Shown: positions 32,766 to 39,782 of the stretch, piece by piece
How positions within the stretch are numbered: position 1 is the stretch's first letter
Layout of the letters: each line of letters begins with the position of its first letter
Source of the DNA: Candidatus Neomicrothrix parvicella RN1
GTDB lineage: Bacteria > Actinomycetota > Acidimicrobiia > Acidimicrobiales > VFJN01
Reading direction: 5' to 3'
Assembly: GCA_945898515.1 (NCBI GenBank)
Contig: CAMDIH010000009.1
Coordinates: 1 to 45,301, forward strand
DNA: 45,301 bases
Notes under the pieces: model-generated
The model's database searches: none
What the model saw: only the letters and a program-made list of their open reading frames with translations
What the model was told of the DNA's origin: nothing
Translations under genes and position numbers: made by a program

Positions 32766-34366
32766 TACCGGCCTCGTTCCGAGGCGGCCGTGGCGAGGAG
32801 TTCCTCGGCGTGATCGTGGCCGGTGTCGCTTTCGGGGAGCCCCGAGAGCATGCGCGCCAATTCCCTTACCCGCGCCTCGGCGCCCAGTGTCTCGGCTCGC
32901 ACGACGGTGGTGGTGCCATCATCCCGCTTTACCAGGGCCACCTGGGCGTCGGCGAAGGCCGCCACCTGGGGCAGGTGGGTCACCACCACAACCTGTTTGT
33001 GCTCGGCCAGCGCGGCCAGTGAACGGCCCACCGCTCGGGCCGCCGTGCCTCCCACGCCGGCGTCCACCTCGTCGAACACCAAGGTGGGCACCGGCGCGCC
33101 CACCACCAAGCGCAGGGCGAGCATCGTGCGGGCCAATTCGCCCCCCGATGCGGCCTTGGCTAACGAAAGTGCCGGTAGACCTGGGTTGAGGGCCAAGAGA
33201 AATGCGACGTCGTCGCCGGGATCGGCGGGGCCGAGATGGACGGTGACCTCCGCCCGGGGCAGAGCCAGTTCCACTAGTCGAGCCTCCACCGCCGCCGCCA
33301 GATGGGGTGCGTGTTCCCGTCGACGGTCTCCCACGACGGCGGCCGCCCTGTGTACCGCTTCGGCGGCGGCGGTACGAGCGGCATCGGCTGCTTCAGCCCG
33401 CTCGGCGTGCGCCTCCAGATCGTCCAAACGGTGCTGGAGTTCGTCGCGCACCCCGAACAACTCGGCCAGGGGTGCTCGCGTGTTGCCGGTGTAGCGACGA
33501 CGCAGGTCGGTGAGGTCGCGTCGGCGGGCCTGCACGATGGCCAGACGGGCGGGGTCGGCTTCGGCGCCCCCGAGCCCGCCTCGCAGTTCTTGGGTCACGT
33601 CGGCCAGTTCAACCTCCACGGCCCGCAATCGCCCCACCGGATCGGCGAAGGAGGGACGTTCCGCCAACGCCCCGAGGGCCTGGGCGATGAGGTCGCGCGC
33701 CCCGCCATCGGTACCAAGGGCGGCGTCGGCGGCGGCAGCAGCATGGCGGAGGGCTTCGATATCGCCGAGGAGTAGTTCCTCCGTGGCCAGGCGGTCGTCT
33801 TCGGCAGGGTCGGTGAGCCCGGCGCGGGCGATCTCGTCCAGCTGAAAGCGGAGGAACTCCGCCTCGCGTGCTCGGGCCGGTTCATCGCCCCCCAGCGCCT
33901 CGAGTGTCTTTTCGGCTGTTCGCACCGCGGCCCGGGCCGCCTCTAGATCGCCCAGATCCACCCCGGCGAAGCGATCGAGGGCTTGGCGCTGACTGGCGGT
34001 GGTGAGCAGACCCACGTGGGCGTGTTGAGCGTGGAGATCCACGAGGGTGGCGGCCTCTTCCGCCAGTTGGGCCACGGTCACCAGGCGTCCGTTGCGATAG
34101 GCGCGCGAACGACCCGAACGCGGCACCACTCGGGTCAGCACCACTTCGCTGTCGGCGAGCACGAAACGCCCCTCCACCGTGGCCTCGCTGGCACCCGGCC
34201 GCACCACGCTGACATCGGCGCGATCCCCGGTCAGGAGGCCGATAGCCCCCACCACCATGGTCTTGCCCGCCCCGGTCTCACCGGTGAGGGCTGTCATGCC
34301 GGACCCAAACAGCAGGGCGAGTTCGTCGATTACGCCGAGGTCGGTCACGGCCAACTCCGCGAGCAT
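32765..34366 (-). CDS. recN: DNA repair protein RecN
   Basis: The 533-residue SMC-like ATPase acts in double-strand-break repair. The Walker A is LTGETGAGKTMVV (about 28-40). Long coiled coils rich in Ala, Arg and Glu fill the middle. The C-terminal head has LAKAASGGELARTMLALRLV (signature), VFDEVDAGVGGTAARAVG (Walker B) and VVVVTHLPQVAAFAD (His switch). The N-terminus MLAELAVTDLGVIDELALLF fits RecN. Its ATG at 34366 overlaps the stop of an 18-codon ORF as TGATG. No clear LexA box (GAAC-N4-GTTC) is visible in the 138 bases upstream. Confidence 0.95.
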   Translation of the reverse strand: MLAELAVTDLGVIDELALLFGSGMTALTGETGAGKTMVVGAIGLLTGDRADVSVVRPGASEATVEGRFVLADSEVVLTRVVPRSGRSRAYRNGRLVTVAQLAEEAATLVDLHAQHAHVGLLTTASQRQALDRFAGVDLGDLEAARAAVRTAEKTLEALGGDEPARAREAEFLRFQLDEIARAGLTDPAEDDRLATEELLLGDIEALRHAAAAADAALGTDGGARDLIAQALGALAERPSFADPVGRLRAVEVELADVTQELRGGLGGAEADPARLAIVQARRRDLTDLRRRYTGNTRAPLAELFGVRDELQHRLDDLEAHAERAEAADAARTAAAEAVHRAAAVVGDRRREHAPHLAAAVEARLVELALPRAEVTVHLGPADPGDDVAFLLALNPGLPALSLAKAASGGELARTMLALRLVVGAPVPTLVFDEVDAGVGGTAARAVGRSLAALAEHKQVVVVTHLPQVAAFADAQVALVKRDDGTTTVVRAETLGAEARVRELARMLSGLPESDTGHDHAEELLATAASERGR

Positions 34367-34422
34367 CAGTGCGCCTCGGGGGCGATGCAACAGCAGAGAG
34401 CAGGGTGGGGGCGAGGAACCAT
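34366..34422 (-). CDS. Short Cys-rich leader ORF upstream of recN
   Basis: An 18-codon ORF, MVPRPHPALCCCIAPEAH, starts with ATG 34422 and ends with TGA overlapping the recN ATG as TGATG. Three consecutive Cys codons (TGC TGT TGC) lie in its second half. AGAGG precedes the ATG by seven bases, and TACGCT (34434-34439) lies 12 bases upstream as a possible -10. Polycysteine leader ORFs that act as cysteine-responsive attenuators are known from mycobacteria. Here the overlap would couple recN translation to reading through the Cys run. The function is inferred. Confidence 0.42.
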   Translation of the reverse strand: MVPRPHPALCCCIAPEAH

Positions 34423-34504
34423 GGCTGAACCTCTAGCGTAGGCGGTGGGCGCGAACCGCTGGGGATCACCCGCGGTGAGGGTTTGTGGCACCGCCGCCAC
34501 GCCG

Positions 34505-35359
34505 CTAGCGGTCCTCGAGACCGAACTTGCTTTTGAGTCGCGCCAAGAAATCTCGAGGAACGCTCGATACGAGACGGGCCCGCTGCTGGGCGGCGGTACA
34601 CACGATGGCGTCACCCTCGCCCAACTCTCCCAGGTTGCGACCATCCACGCTCACGGTGGCGGGGCGGTGGCCCTGAACCACGAGGCGGACCTCGGCGCTG
34701 GGTTCGAGCACCAGGGTGCGGTCGAAGAGCATGTGCGGCGACACCGGGGTGAGGAGTAGGGCGCGATGGGTGGGAGCCACGATCGGCCCGCGGGCGGAGA
34801 AGGCATAGGCGGTGGATCCGGTGGGGGTGGCGACGATCAGGCCATCGGCCGCATAGGTGGTGAAAAACTCCCCGTTGACCTCCACCCCCAGACGCACGGT
34901 ATGTCCCATCGGCGTCTTTTCCAGTACGGCCTCGTTGAAGGCCAGACACTCTGTGGTGGTTCCATCGGTACGTTCGACCCGAACGGAGAGCAGCATCCGT
35001 TCTTCCACCGCTTCTTCGCCGCCCAGAAAGCGTTCGAGCGCCTCCCGCAGACCCGCTGGCTCAATGTCGGTGAGGTATCCCATCTGACCCAAGTTCACGC
35101 CCATGATGGGAACACCGGCGGCGGAGACCAGGTCGACGGTACGCAACATGGTGCCGTCGCCGCCCAGGCTCACCGCCACAGCGACACCGTCGGCCAGATC
35201 GGCATCGGCACACCCGAGGGCGGCCAACCCCGCGAGGTCGGCGTCGTGCTGCGGCATGCGGGCGCGGTGGCCGGCGGCGGCAAGCCATTGGGCCGTGGCG
35301 CGAGCCAATTCGGCGGCCTGGGATCGCTGATGGTGTAGCACGATCGCCACGGTCCTCAT
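34505..35359 (-). CDS. nadK: NAD kinase
   Basis: The 284-residue enzyme phosphorylates NAD to NADP using ATP or polyphosphate. VSLGGDGTMLRTVDLV carries the GGDG motif with the catalytic Asp. GVNLGQMGYLTDIEP, FNEAVLEKTPMGHTVRL and the second-domain ADGLIVATPTGSTAYAFSARGPIV are all typical. The ATG at 35359 overlaps the tlyA stop by one base (TGATG). A 138-base gap before recN holds the short Cys-rich ORF, so recN may also have its own promoter. Confidence 0.95.
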   Translation of the reverse strand: MRTVAIVLHHQRSQAAELARATAQWLAAAGHRARMPQHDADLAGLAALGCADADLADGVAVAVSLGGDGTMLRTVDLVSAAGVPIMGVNLGQMGYLTDIEPAGLREALERFLGGEEAVEERMLLSVRVERTDGTTTECLAFNEAVLEKTPMGHTVRLGVEVNGEFFTTYAADGLIVATPTGSTAYAFSARGPIVAPTHRALLLTPVSPHMLFDRTLVLEPSAEVRLVVQGHRPATVSVDGRNLGELGEGDAIVCTAAQQRARLVSSVPRDFLARLKSKFGLEDR

Positions 35360-36162
35360 CAGCGAGACACCGCTTCGGCGACGGCCGCGTCGAGCAGGGC
35401 GGCGGTGGCTCCCCCGCCGGTGACCGGCGCGATGCGGGCATGGATGAGGAACTCGACGTTTCCGTCGGCTCCGGTGAGAGGTGACGCCATAGCGTCCATC
35501 ATGGCGGCTCCTTGCGCTTCGAGCGCGGCAGCCACCTCTTGGAGGACTCGAGCCCATACCGCCGGCTCGGTGATCACGCCTTTACCCCGGGCCGCCTCGA
35601 CCCGTCCCGCCTCAAATTGCGGCTTCACCAGCGCGACCACATCGGCCCCGGGAGTGGTGAGGGCCAGCACCGAGGGCAGCACGGTGCGCAACGAGATAAA
35701 AGACAGGTCGGCGACCACTAGATCGGCGGGGGCGCCGACATCACCGGGTTGAAGATGGCGAACGTTGGTGCGTTCATGGACCTCCACGAGGGGATGGCTC
35801 CGCAGCCGATGGTGCAATTGTCCATAGCCCACGTCGATGGCCACTACCGAGGCGGCCCCTCGTTGCAGGAGGCAGTCGGTGAACCCACCGGTGGAGGCTC
35901 CAATGTCGTAGGCCCGGCGACCGGCGACTACAACCGGGAAACGATCGAGGGCTCCGGCGAGTTTTTCGCCCCCGCGTCCGACGTACGGCGCAGGCGGACC
36001 GTAGATATGAATCGGTTCATCGGGGGCTACGAGGCGGGCGGCTTTGTTCGCCGGAGCACCGGCCACGGTGACACGTCCCGCGTCGATGTCGGCTTGGGCT
36101 CGCTGACGGCTTGGCGCCAGACCTCTTCGGACGATCTCGGCGTCAAGGCGTCGACGGGTCAG
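35359..36162 (-). CDS. tlyA: TlyA rRNA 2'-O-methyltransferase, probable CTG start
   Basis: The product methylates 16S and 23S rRNA cytidines and in mycobacteria determines capreomycin sensitivity. An S4 domain (about 3-60, RRRLDAEIVRRGLAPSRQRA) precedes an FtsJ-like domain with YVGRGGEKLAGAL, YDIGASTGGFTDCLLQRGA (SAM site), VVADLSFISLR and VALVKPQFEAGR. Homology begins at the residue after a CTG codon at 36162. No ATG, GTG or TTG occurs in frame near it: the first downstream is a GTG at 36066, which would remove half of the S4 domain. CTG overlaps the phasin stop as CTGA, the geometry used elsewhere in this operon. I infer a CTG start; 267 residues result. Confidence 0.88.
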   Translation of the reverse strand: MTRRRLDAEIVRRGLAPSRQRAQADIDAGRVTVAGAPANKAARLVAPDEPIHIYGPPAPYVGRGGEKLAGALDRFPVVVAGRRAYDIGASTGGFTDCLLQRGAASVVAIDVGYGQLHHRLRSHPLVEVHERTNVRHLQPGDVGAPADLVVADLSFISLRTVLPSVLALTTPGADVVALVKPQFEAGRVEAARGKGVITEPAVWARVLQEVAAALEAQGAAMMDAMASPLTGADGNVEFLIHARIAPVTGGGATAALLDAAVAEAVSR

Positions 36163-36713
36163 GAGGAGAGGACTTCCGGTGCGGCGGGGGCCGGGTCGTT
36201 GATGGTGGGAGCCATGACCGGGGCCATCGGTTTCTTCTTGGCGGGGGTTTTCTTGGCGGGGGTTTTCTTGGCCGGGGTCTTTTTGGCGGGGGTTTTCTTG
36301 GCCGGGGTTTTCTTGGCCGGGGTTTTCTTGGCGGAGGTTTTCTTGGCGGAGGTTTTCTTGGCCGGGGTCTTTTCGGCAGGAGTCGTCTGAGCGGGTGGCG
36401 CAGGGGGGGCAGGAGCCCCTGGACCGCCGAAGAGAGACGACAGGCGTTGCTCCACGCGCTCGATATCGGACTGGCTGGCCAGGCCCATCGCTGTGATCTG
36501 GTGCTTCACCTCGGCTCGAACGGTCTCGATCAGCTTTTCGCCGTTCAGTCGACCTCGCTCGATGACAACCGCCACGATCTCGCGAGCCTGATCGCTCTGG
36601 ACCTCGCCCGCCTTCACCAGTTCCTTCACGAGCGCCTCGGCGCGAGCTTGGGTGGGCGCGGCCAGGGCCATGCCGAGGTCGAGATACCGCTTGAGAAAGT
36701 CGTTGGAAGCCAT
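36159..36713 (-). CDS. Phasin-like protein with histone-H1-like KTPAK tail
   Basis: The 184-residue protein has an amphipathic helical N-terminal part (about 1-95, MASNDFLKRYLDLGMALAAP, then LVKELVKAGEVQSDQAREIV) like phasins or PhaI/PhaF-type proteins. A Pro/Ala linker leads into a Lys-rich tail of about ten KTPAK/KTSAK units (about 112-162). Pseudomonas PhaF has the same plan: a granule-binding phasin plus a DNA-binding H1-like tail that places polyhydroxyalkanoate granules on the nucleoid. PHA genes are not in this window, so a general nucleoid role is possible. A good promoter precedes it (-35 TTGCAA, -10 TAGATT, five bases before the ATG). It heads the operon and overlaps tlyA. Confidence 0.75.
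   Translation of the reverse strand: MASNDFLKRYLDLGMALAAPTQARAEALVKELVKAGEVQSDQAREIVAVVIERGRLNGEKLIETVRAEVKHQITAMGLASQSDIERVEQRLSSLFGGPGAPAPPAPPAQTTPAEKTPAKKTSAKKTSAKKTPAKKTPAKKTPAKKTPAKKTPAKKTPAKKKPMAPVMAPTINDPAPAAPEVLSS
36241..36375 (-). repeat. Nine tandem 15-bp repeats encoding KTPAK units
   Basis: Nine 15-base units of the form GCSGGGGTTTTCTTG (plus strand) run without interruption. Several units are identical (36241-36255 and 36256-36270; 36301-36315 and 36316-36330; 36331-36345 and 36346-36360), which points to recent slippage or unequal exchange. Each unit adds five residues to the tail, so copy number can vary without a frameshift. Confidence 0.9.
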
Positions 36714-36718
36714 GCCCC

Positions 36719-36748
36719 AATCTACGAATCCTGGGCCGGTGCTTGCAA
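36719..36748 (-). promoter_or_regulatory. Promoter of the phasin-tlyA-nadK operon
   Basis: TTGCAA (36743-36748) and TAGATT (36719-36724) are separated by 18 bases on the minus strand, and the -10 ends five bases before the phasin ATG. It is the best two-part promoter in the window. Confidence 0.55.
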
Positions 36749-36773
36749 AAGTTCGCAGGGGGGCGCGGGGGAG

Positions 36774-37514
36774 TCAGCTCAGGAGTTCATCCACCAAGCC
36801 AGCGAGGTCGGCGGCGATGAACTCAGGGGTCGGGTCCATCCCTGCCGAGGCATCCGATACGCCGGTGAGGACAAGGGCGAAGCGATACCCCAACGCCTGT
36901 GCGAAGCGGCCGTCGGTGTCGAAGCGGTCCCCCACCATCGTGCCGGTCGCTCCTAACCGCTCTCGCACGAGGGCCACCATGGGCGCGTAGGGTTTGCCGG
37001 CCACGACGGCCGGAACCCCTGCCGCAGCCACCACGGCGGCGAGGATGGCGCCCCCGCCGGGGACCAACCCATCCGGGGTGGGGTAGGTGAGGTCGTCGTT
37101 GGTGGCCAGCAAGCGAGCGCCGCGCTTCAAGGCGTGCACGGCTATCCGAAGGCGATCGGCGTCGAAGTTGGTGTGGAACCCCACCATCACCGCGTCCGCC
37201 TCACCGTCGTACACCACGACCGCCCGACGCTGCTCTAGGGCCTCGACCACCCCTTCGCCCGCACACACCAGCACCCGCTCGCCGGGCTCCACCAGGGTGA
37301 CCGCCGCCATGGCCGAGGTGAGAACATCACCGCGAGCGGGGATGCCATGGCGCGCCAACTTCGCTTCCACCTCGCCCACCGGCAGGCTGGAGTTGTTCGT
37401 GCAAAACACCAGCGACTCCCCCGCCGCTCGCAAACGAGCCACCGCATCAGCCGATCCAGGGATCGCGTCATCGGCCAACCAGATCACCCCGTCTAAGTCG
37501 AGTGCAAAGCCCAC
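36774..37514 (-). CDS. HAD-superfamily phosphatase, NagD-like
   Basis: The 246-residue enzyme has the HAD motifs in order: FALDLDGVIWLADDAIPGSA (motif I, nucleophile D6), FCTNNSS (motif II), a C2 cap domain in the middle, VVAGKPYAPMVAL (motif III Lys) and MVGDRFDTDGRFAQALGY (motif IV). NagD-like members hydrolyse small phosphates such as glycerol- or nitrophenyl-phosphate and nucleotides. A HAD gene beside tlyA also occurs in mycobacteria (Rv1692), where a glycerol-3-phosphate phosphatase role has been described. The start is GTG 37514, with CAGGCT six bases upstream, divergent from DUF1015. Confidence 0.88.
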   Translation of the reverse strand: MGFALDLDGVIWLADDAIPGSADAVARLRAAGESLVFCTNNSSLPVGEVEAKLARHGIPARGDVLTSAMAAVTLVEPGERVLVCAGEGVVEALEQRRAVVVYDGEADAVMVGFHTNFDADRLRIAVHALKRGARLLATNDDLTYPTPDGLVPGGGAILAAVVAAAGVPAVVAGKPYAPMVALVRERLGATGTMVGDRFDTDGRFAQALGYRFALVLTGVSDASAGMDPTPEFIAADLAGLVDELLS

Positions 37515-37540
37515 CGGCCAAGCCTGCCAGACTCCACGTT

Positions 37541-38731
37541 GTGGCCCGATTCGAACCTTTCGCCGGTATCCGTTACAACCCGAAACACACTCGCCTCGGG
37601 GGGGTGATCGCTCCTCCCTACGATGTGATCGATGCCGCCCAACGAGACGCGTTGGCGGCCCAGGATCCTCACAACGCCGTACTCATCGATGTCCCCTCCG
37701 AAGCCGACGGCGACCAGCGCTACCGCTTGGCGGGCCAGCGCCTGGAGGCGTGGTTGGCGGAGGGAACCCTCGTGGTTGACCAGCGCCCGAGTTTCACGGC
37801 CTACCGCATGACCGCCACCGACGAGGCCGGGGTGGCGCGCCACACCACCGGCGTGATCGGCGCTCTCGAACTGAGCCCCCCCGGCACCGACATTCTCCCG
37901 CACGAGCACACCACCCCCAAGGCCAAGAGCGACCGGCTCGAATTGCTGCGGTCTTGCCGGGCGAACCTCTCGGCTATCTGGGGACTGTCCCTTGCCCACG
38001 GCCTCACCGACCTGCTTCCCCTCGAGGATCCCCCCCTCGCCGAGATCGTCGACGACGACGGTGTGCGACACACGATCTGGCGCATCGACGATTCCGAGGT
38101 CTGCGAGGCCATTTCCGCCGCGGTGGCTAGCCACCCGGTGGTGGTGGCCGACGGGCATCACCGGTACGAAACCTCCCTCGCCTACAAGGGCGAGCGGGAA
38201 GCCCTCCACGGCCATGCCGGGGCCGCCGGGTCCACCATGACCTACATCGTGGAGTTGGTGGAGGATGAACTCACCGTCCACGCCATCCACCGTCTCATCA
38301 GCGGTCTCCCCGACAACACCGACCTCGAGATGGTCCTCGCACCGTGGTTTGAGGCCGTGGGGCCACCGCTGGCGGGGGCTGTGGTCACCGCCACCATGGC
38401 CGAAGCGGGTTGTCTCCTGCTCATCCTCCCCGATCGCGACGTACTGCTGCGCCCGCGCCCGGATGGCTTTTCATCGATCCCCGACCTCGACTCGAGCCGA
38501 CTCGACGTCGCCCTCGCGGCCCTGCCGGCCCACACCCTGTCCTACCAGCACGGGGTGGAGCAGGTGCGGGCGGCGGTGGCCTCCGGAGCGGCACAAGCGG
38601 GGGTGCTGTTGCGTCCCGCCACGGTGGCGCAGATCGAAGCCACCGCTCACGGCAGCGACCGGATGCCCCCCAAGACCACGTTCTTTCATCCCAAGCCCAA
38701 GACGGGACTCGTGTTTCGCAGCCTGGCGTAG
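37541..38731 (+). CDS. DUF1015 family protein
   Basis: The 396-residue product starts VARFEPFAGIRYNP and has the DUF1015 signatures GVIAPPYDVIDAAQRDAL, ILPHEHTTPKAKSDRLELLR, VADGHHRYETSLAYK and the C-terminal PPKTTFFHPKPKTGLVFRSL. Related archaeal and bacterial proteins include an ADP- or ATP-dependent serine kinase (SerK) with a ParB-like fold. The ADGHHRYET motif is kept, so a kinase role is possible but unproven. The GTG at 37541 is preferred over an earlier in-frame codon because CAGACT lies seven bases upstream and homology begins there. It is a single gene, convergent with korB after 31 bases. Confidence 0.85.
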   Translation: MARFEPFAGIRYNPKHTRLGGVIAPPYDVIDAAQRDALAAQDPHNAVLIDVPSEADGDQRYRLAGQRLEAWLAEGTLVVDQRPSFTAYRMTATDEAGVARHTTGVIGALELSPPGTDILPHEHTTPKAKSDRLELLRSCRANLSAIWGLSLAHGLTDLLPLEDPPLAEIVDDDGVRHTIWRIDDSEVCEAISAAVASHPVVVADGHHRYETSLAYKGEREALHGHAGAAGSTMTYIVELVEDELTVHAIHRLISGLPDNTDLEMVLAPWFEAVGPPLAGAVVTATMAEAGCLLLILPDRDVLLRPRPDGFSSIPDLDSSRLDVALAALPAHTLSYQHGVEQVRAAVASGAAQAGVLLRPATVAQIEATAHGSDRMPPKTTFFHPKPKTGLVFRSLA

Positions 38732-38762
38732 GGCACCCCGGCGGGCGCGGAACAACCGGCGG

Positions 38763-39782
38763 CTAGTCGACCGTCCAGGTCGTGCCACTGTGCAGGAGGT
38801 CCTCGAGCCGCCCGGGGCCAGCGGGCGCTTGGGCCTCGGCGATCTGTCGGGACACCTCGGCGCTGTACTCGAGTCGATCGACGGCCCGAAATACGCCGAT
38901 GGGCGTGGGCTCGTAGGGGCCCCGCGCTAGGCGGGAGAGCATGAACGACACGCTGGGATCGGTGCGGGCTTCGTCGTGGACCAGCAGGGTATCGAGACCA
39001 ACGGCATCCACATCCACGATGTGGGCACCGCGTTGGGCGTCGATCACCACTCCCTTGCCTCCGTCGGTTCCGAAGCGCACCGGTTCACCGTGTCGCAACG
39101 GAATCAGCATCTCCTCTCGCACCGCCTTGGCGGTCACTCCCTCGAAGGCGTGGTCGTTGAAGACGTTGCAGTTCTGAAAGACCTCGACGAAGGACGCGCC
39201 TTGGTGCTCGTAGGCCCGTCGGAACGTCTCGAGCATGTGGGCACGATCCATGTCGTGGGTGCGGGCGACGAAACTGGCCTCGGCCCCAATGGCGAGGGAA
39301 AGCGGGTTGAAGGGATGGTCCAGGCTGCCGAAGGGGGTGGACTTCGTCACCTTCCCGAGTTCTGAGGTGGGCGAGTACTGCCCTTTGGTGAGTCCATAGA
39401 TCTGGTTGTTGAACATCAGGATCGTGATGTTGATGTTGCGGCGCAGGGCATGGATGAGGTGGTTGCCGCCGATCGACAGGGCGTCGCCGTCGCCGGTCAC
39501 CACGAACACGTGAAGATCCGGGCGGCTCATGGCCAGACCGGTGGCGATAGCCGGCGCGCGGCCGTGGATGGAATGCAGGCCGTAGGTGTTGATGTAATAG
39601 GGGAAGCGGGCGGCGCAGCCGATCCCGGACACGAACACCGTGTCCTCCCGAGTGATGCCGAGGTCCGGCATGAGGAGCTGCACGGCCGCCAGGATCGAAT
39701 AGTCCCCGCAGCCCGGACACCACCGCACCTCCTGATCGCTCATCCAGTCCTTGCGAGAGGTCACCGGAATCAACTCAGTCAT
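38763..39782 (-). CDS. korB: 2-oxoacid:ferredoxin oxidoreductase, beta subunit
   Basis: The 339-residue protein binds thiamin diphosphate and, with KorA, oxidatively decarboxylates a 2-oxoacid (most likely 2-oxoglutarate) to acyl-CoA, reducing ferredoxin. RWCPGCGDYSILAA and SGIGCAARFPYYIN provide cluster and cofactor contacts, and VVTGDGDALSIGGNHLIHAL with NNQIYGLTKGQYSPTS forms the ThDP/Mg site. Its ATG overlaps the korA stop as ATGA. The pair would replace or add to 2-oxoglutarate dehydrogenase in the TCA cycle, as in mycobacteria. Confidence 0.94.
   Translation of the reverse strand: MTELIPVTSRKDWMSDQEVRWCPGCGDYSILAAVQLLMPDLGITREDTVFVSGIGCAARFPYYINTYGLHSIHGRAPAIATGLAMSRPDLHVFVVTGDGDALSIGGNHLIHALRRNINITILMFNNQIYGLTKGQYSPTSELGKVTKSTPFGSLDHPFNPLSLAIGAEASFVARTHDMDRAHMLETFRRAYEHQGASFVEVFQNCNVFNDHAFEGVTAKAVREEMLIPLRHGEPVRFGTDGGKGVVIDAQRGAHIVDVDAVGLDTLLVHDEARTDPSVSFMLSRLARGPYEPTPIGVFRAVDRLEYSAEVSRQIAEAQAPAGPGRLEDLLHSGTTWTVD

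Noticed and set aside
34367-34504. LexA (SOS) box before recN
   Set aside because: I looked for GAAC-N4-GTTC and found no acceptable match.
36241-36375. Short regular repeats that could suggest a CRISPR array
   Set aside because: The units are contiguous 15-mers without spacers and lie inside a coding sequence.
36163-36720. In-frame upstream extension of tlyA with QENPRQ-like repeats
   Set aside because: It is the phasin-like gene read in another frame; the repeats come from the 15-bp units, and TlyA homology starts only at 36159-36162.
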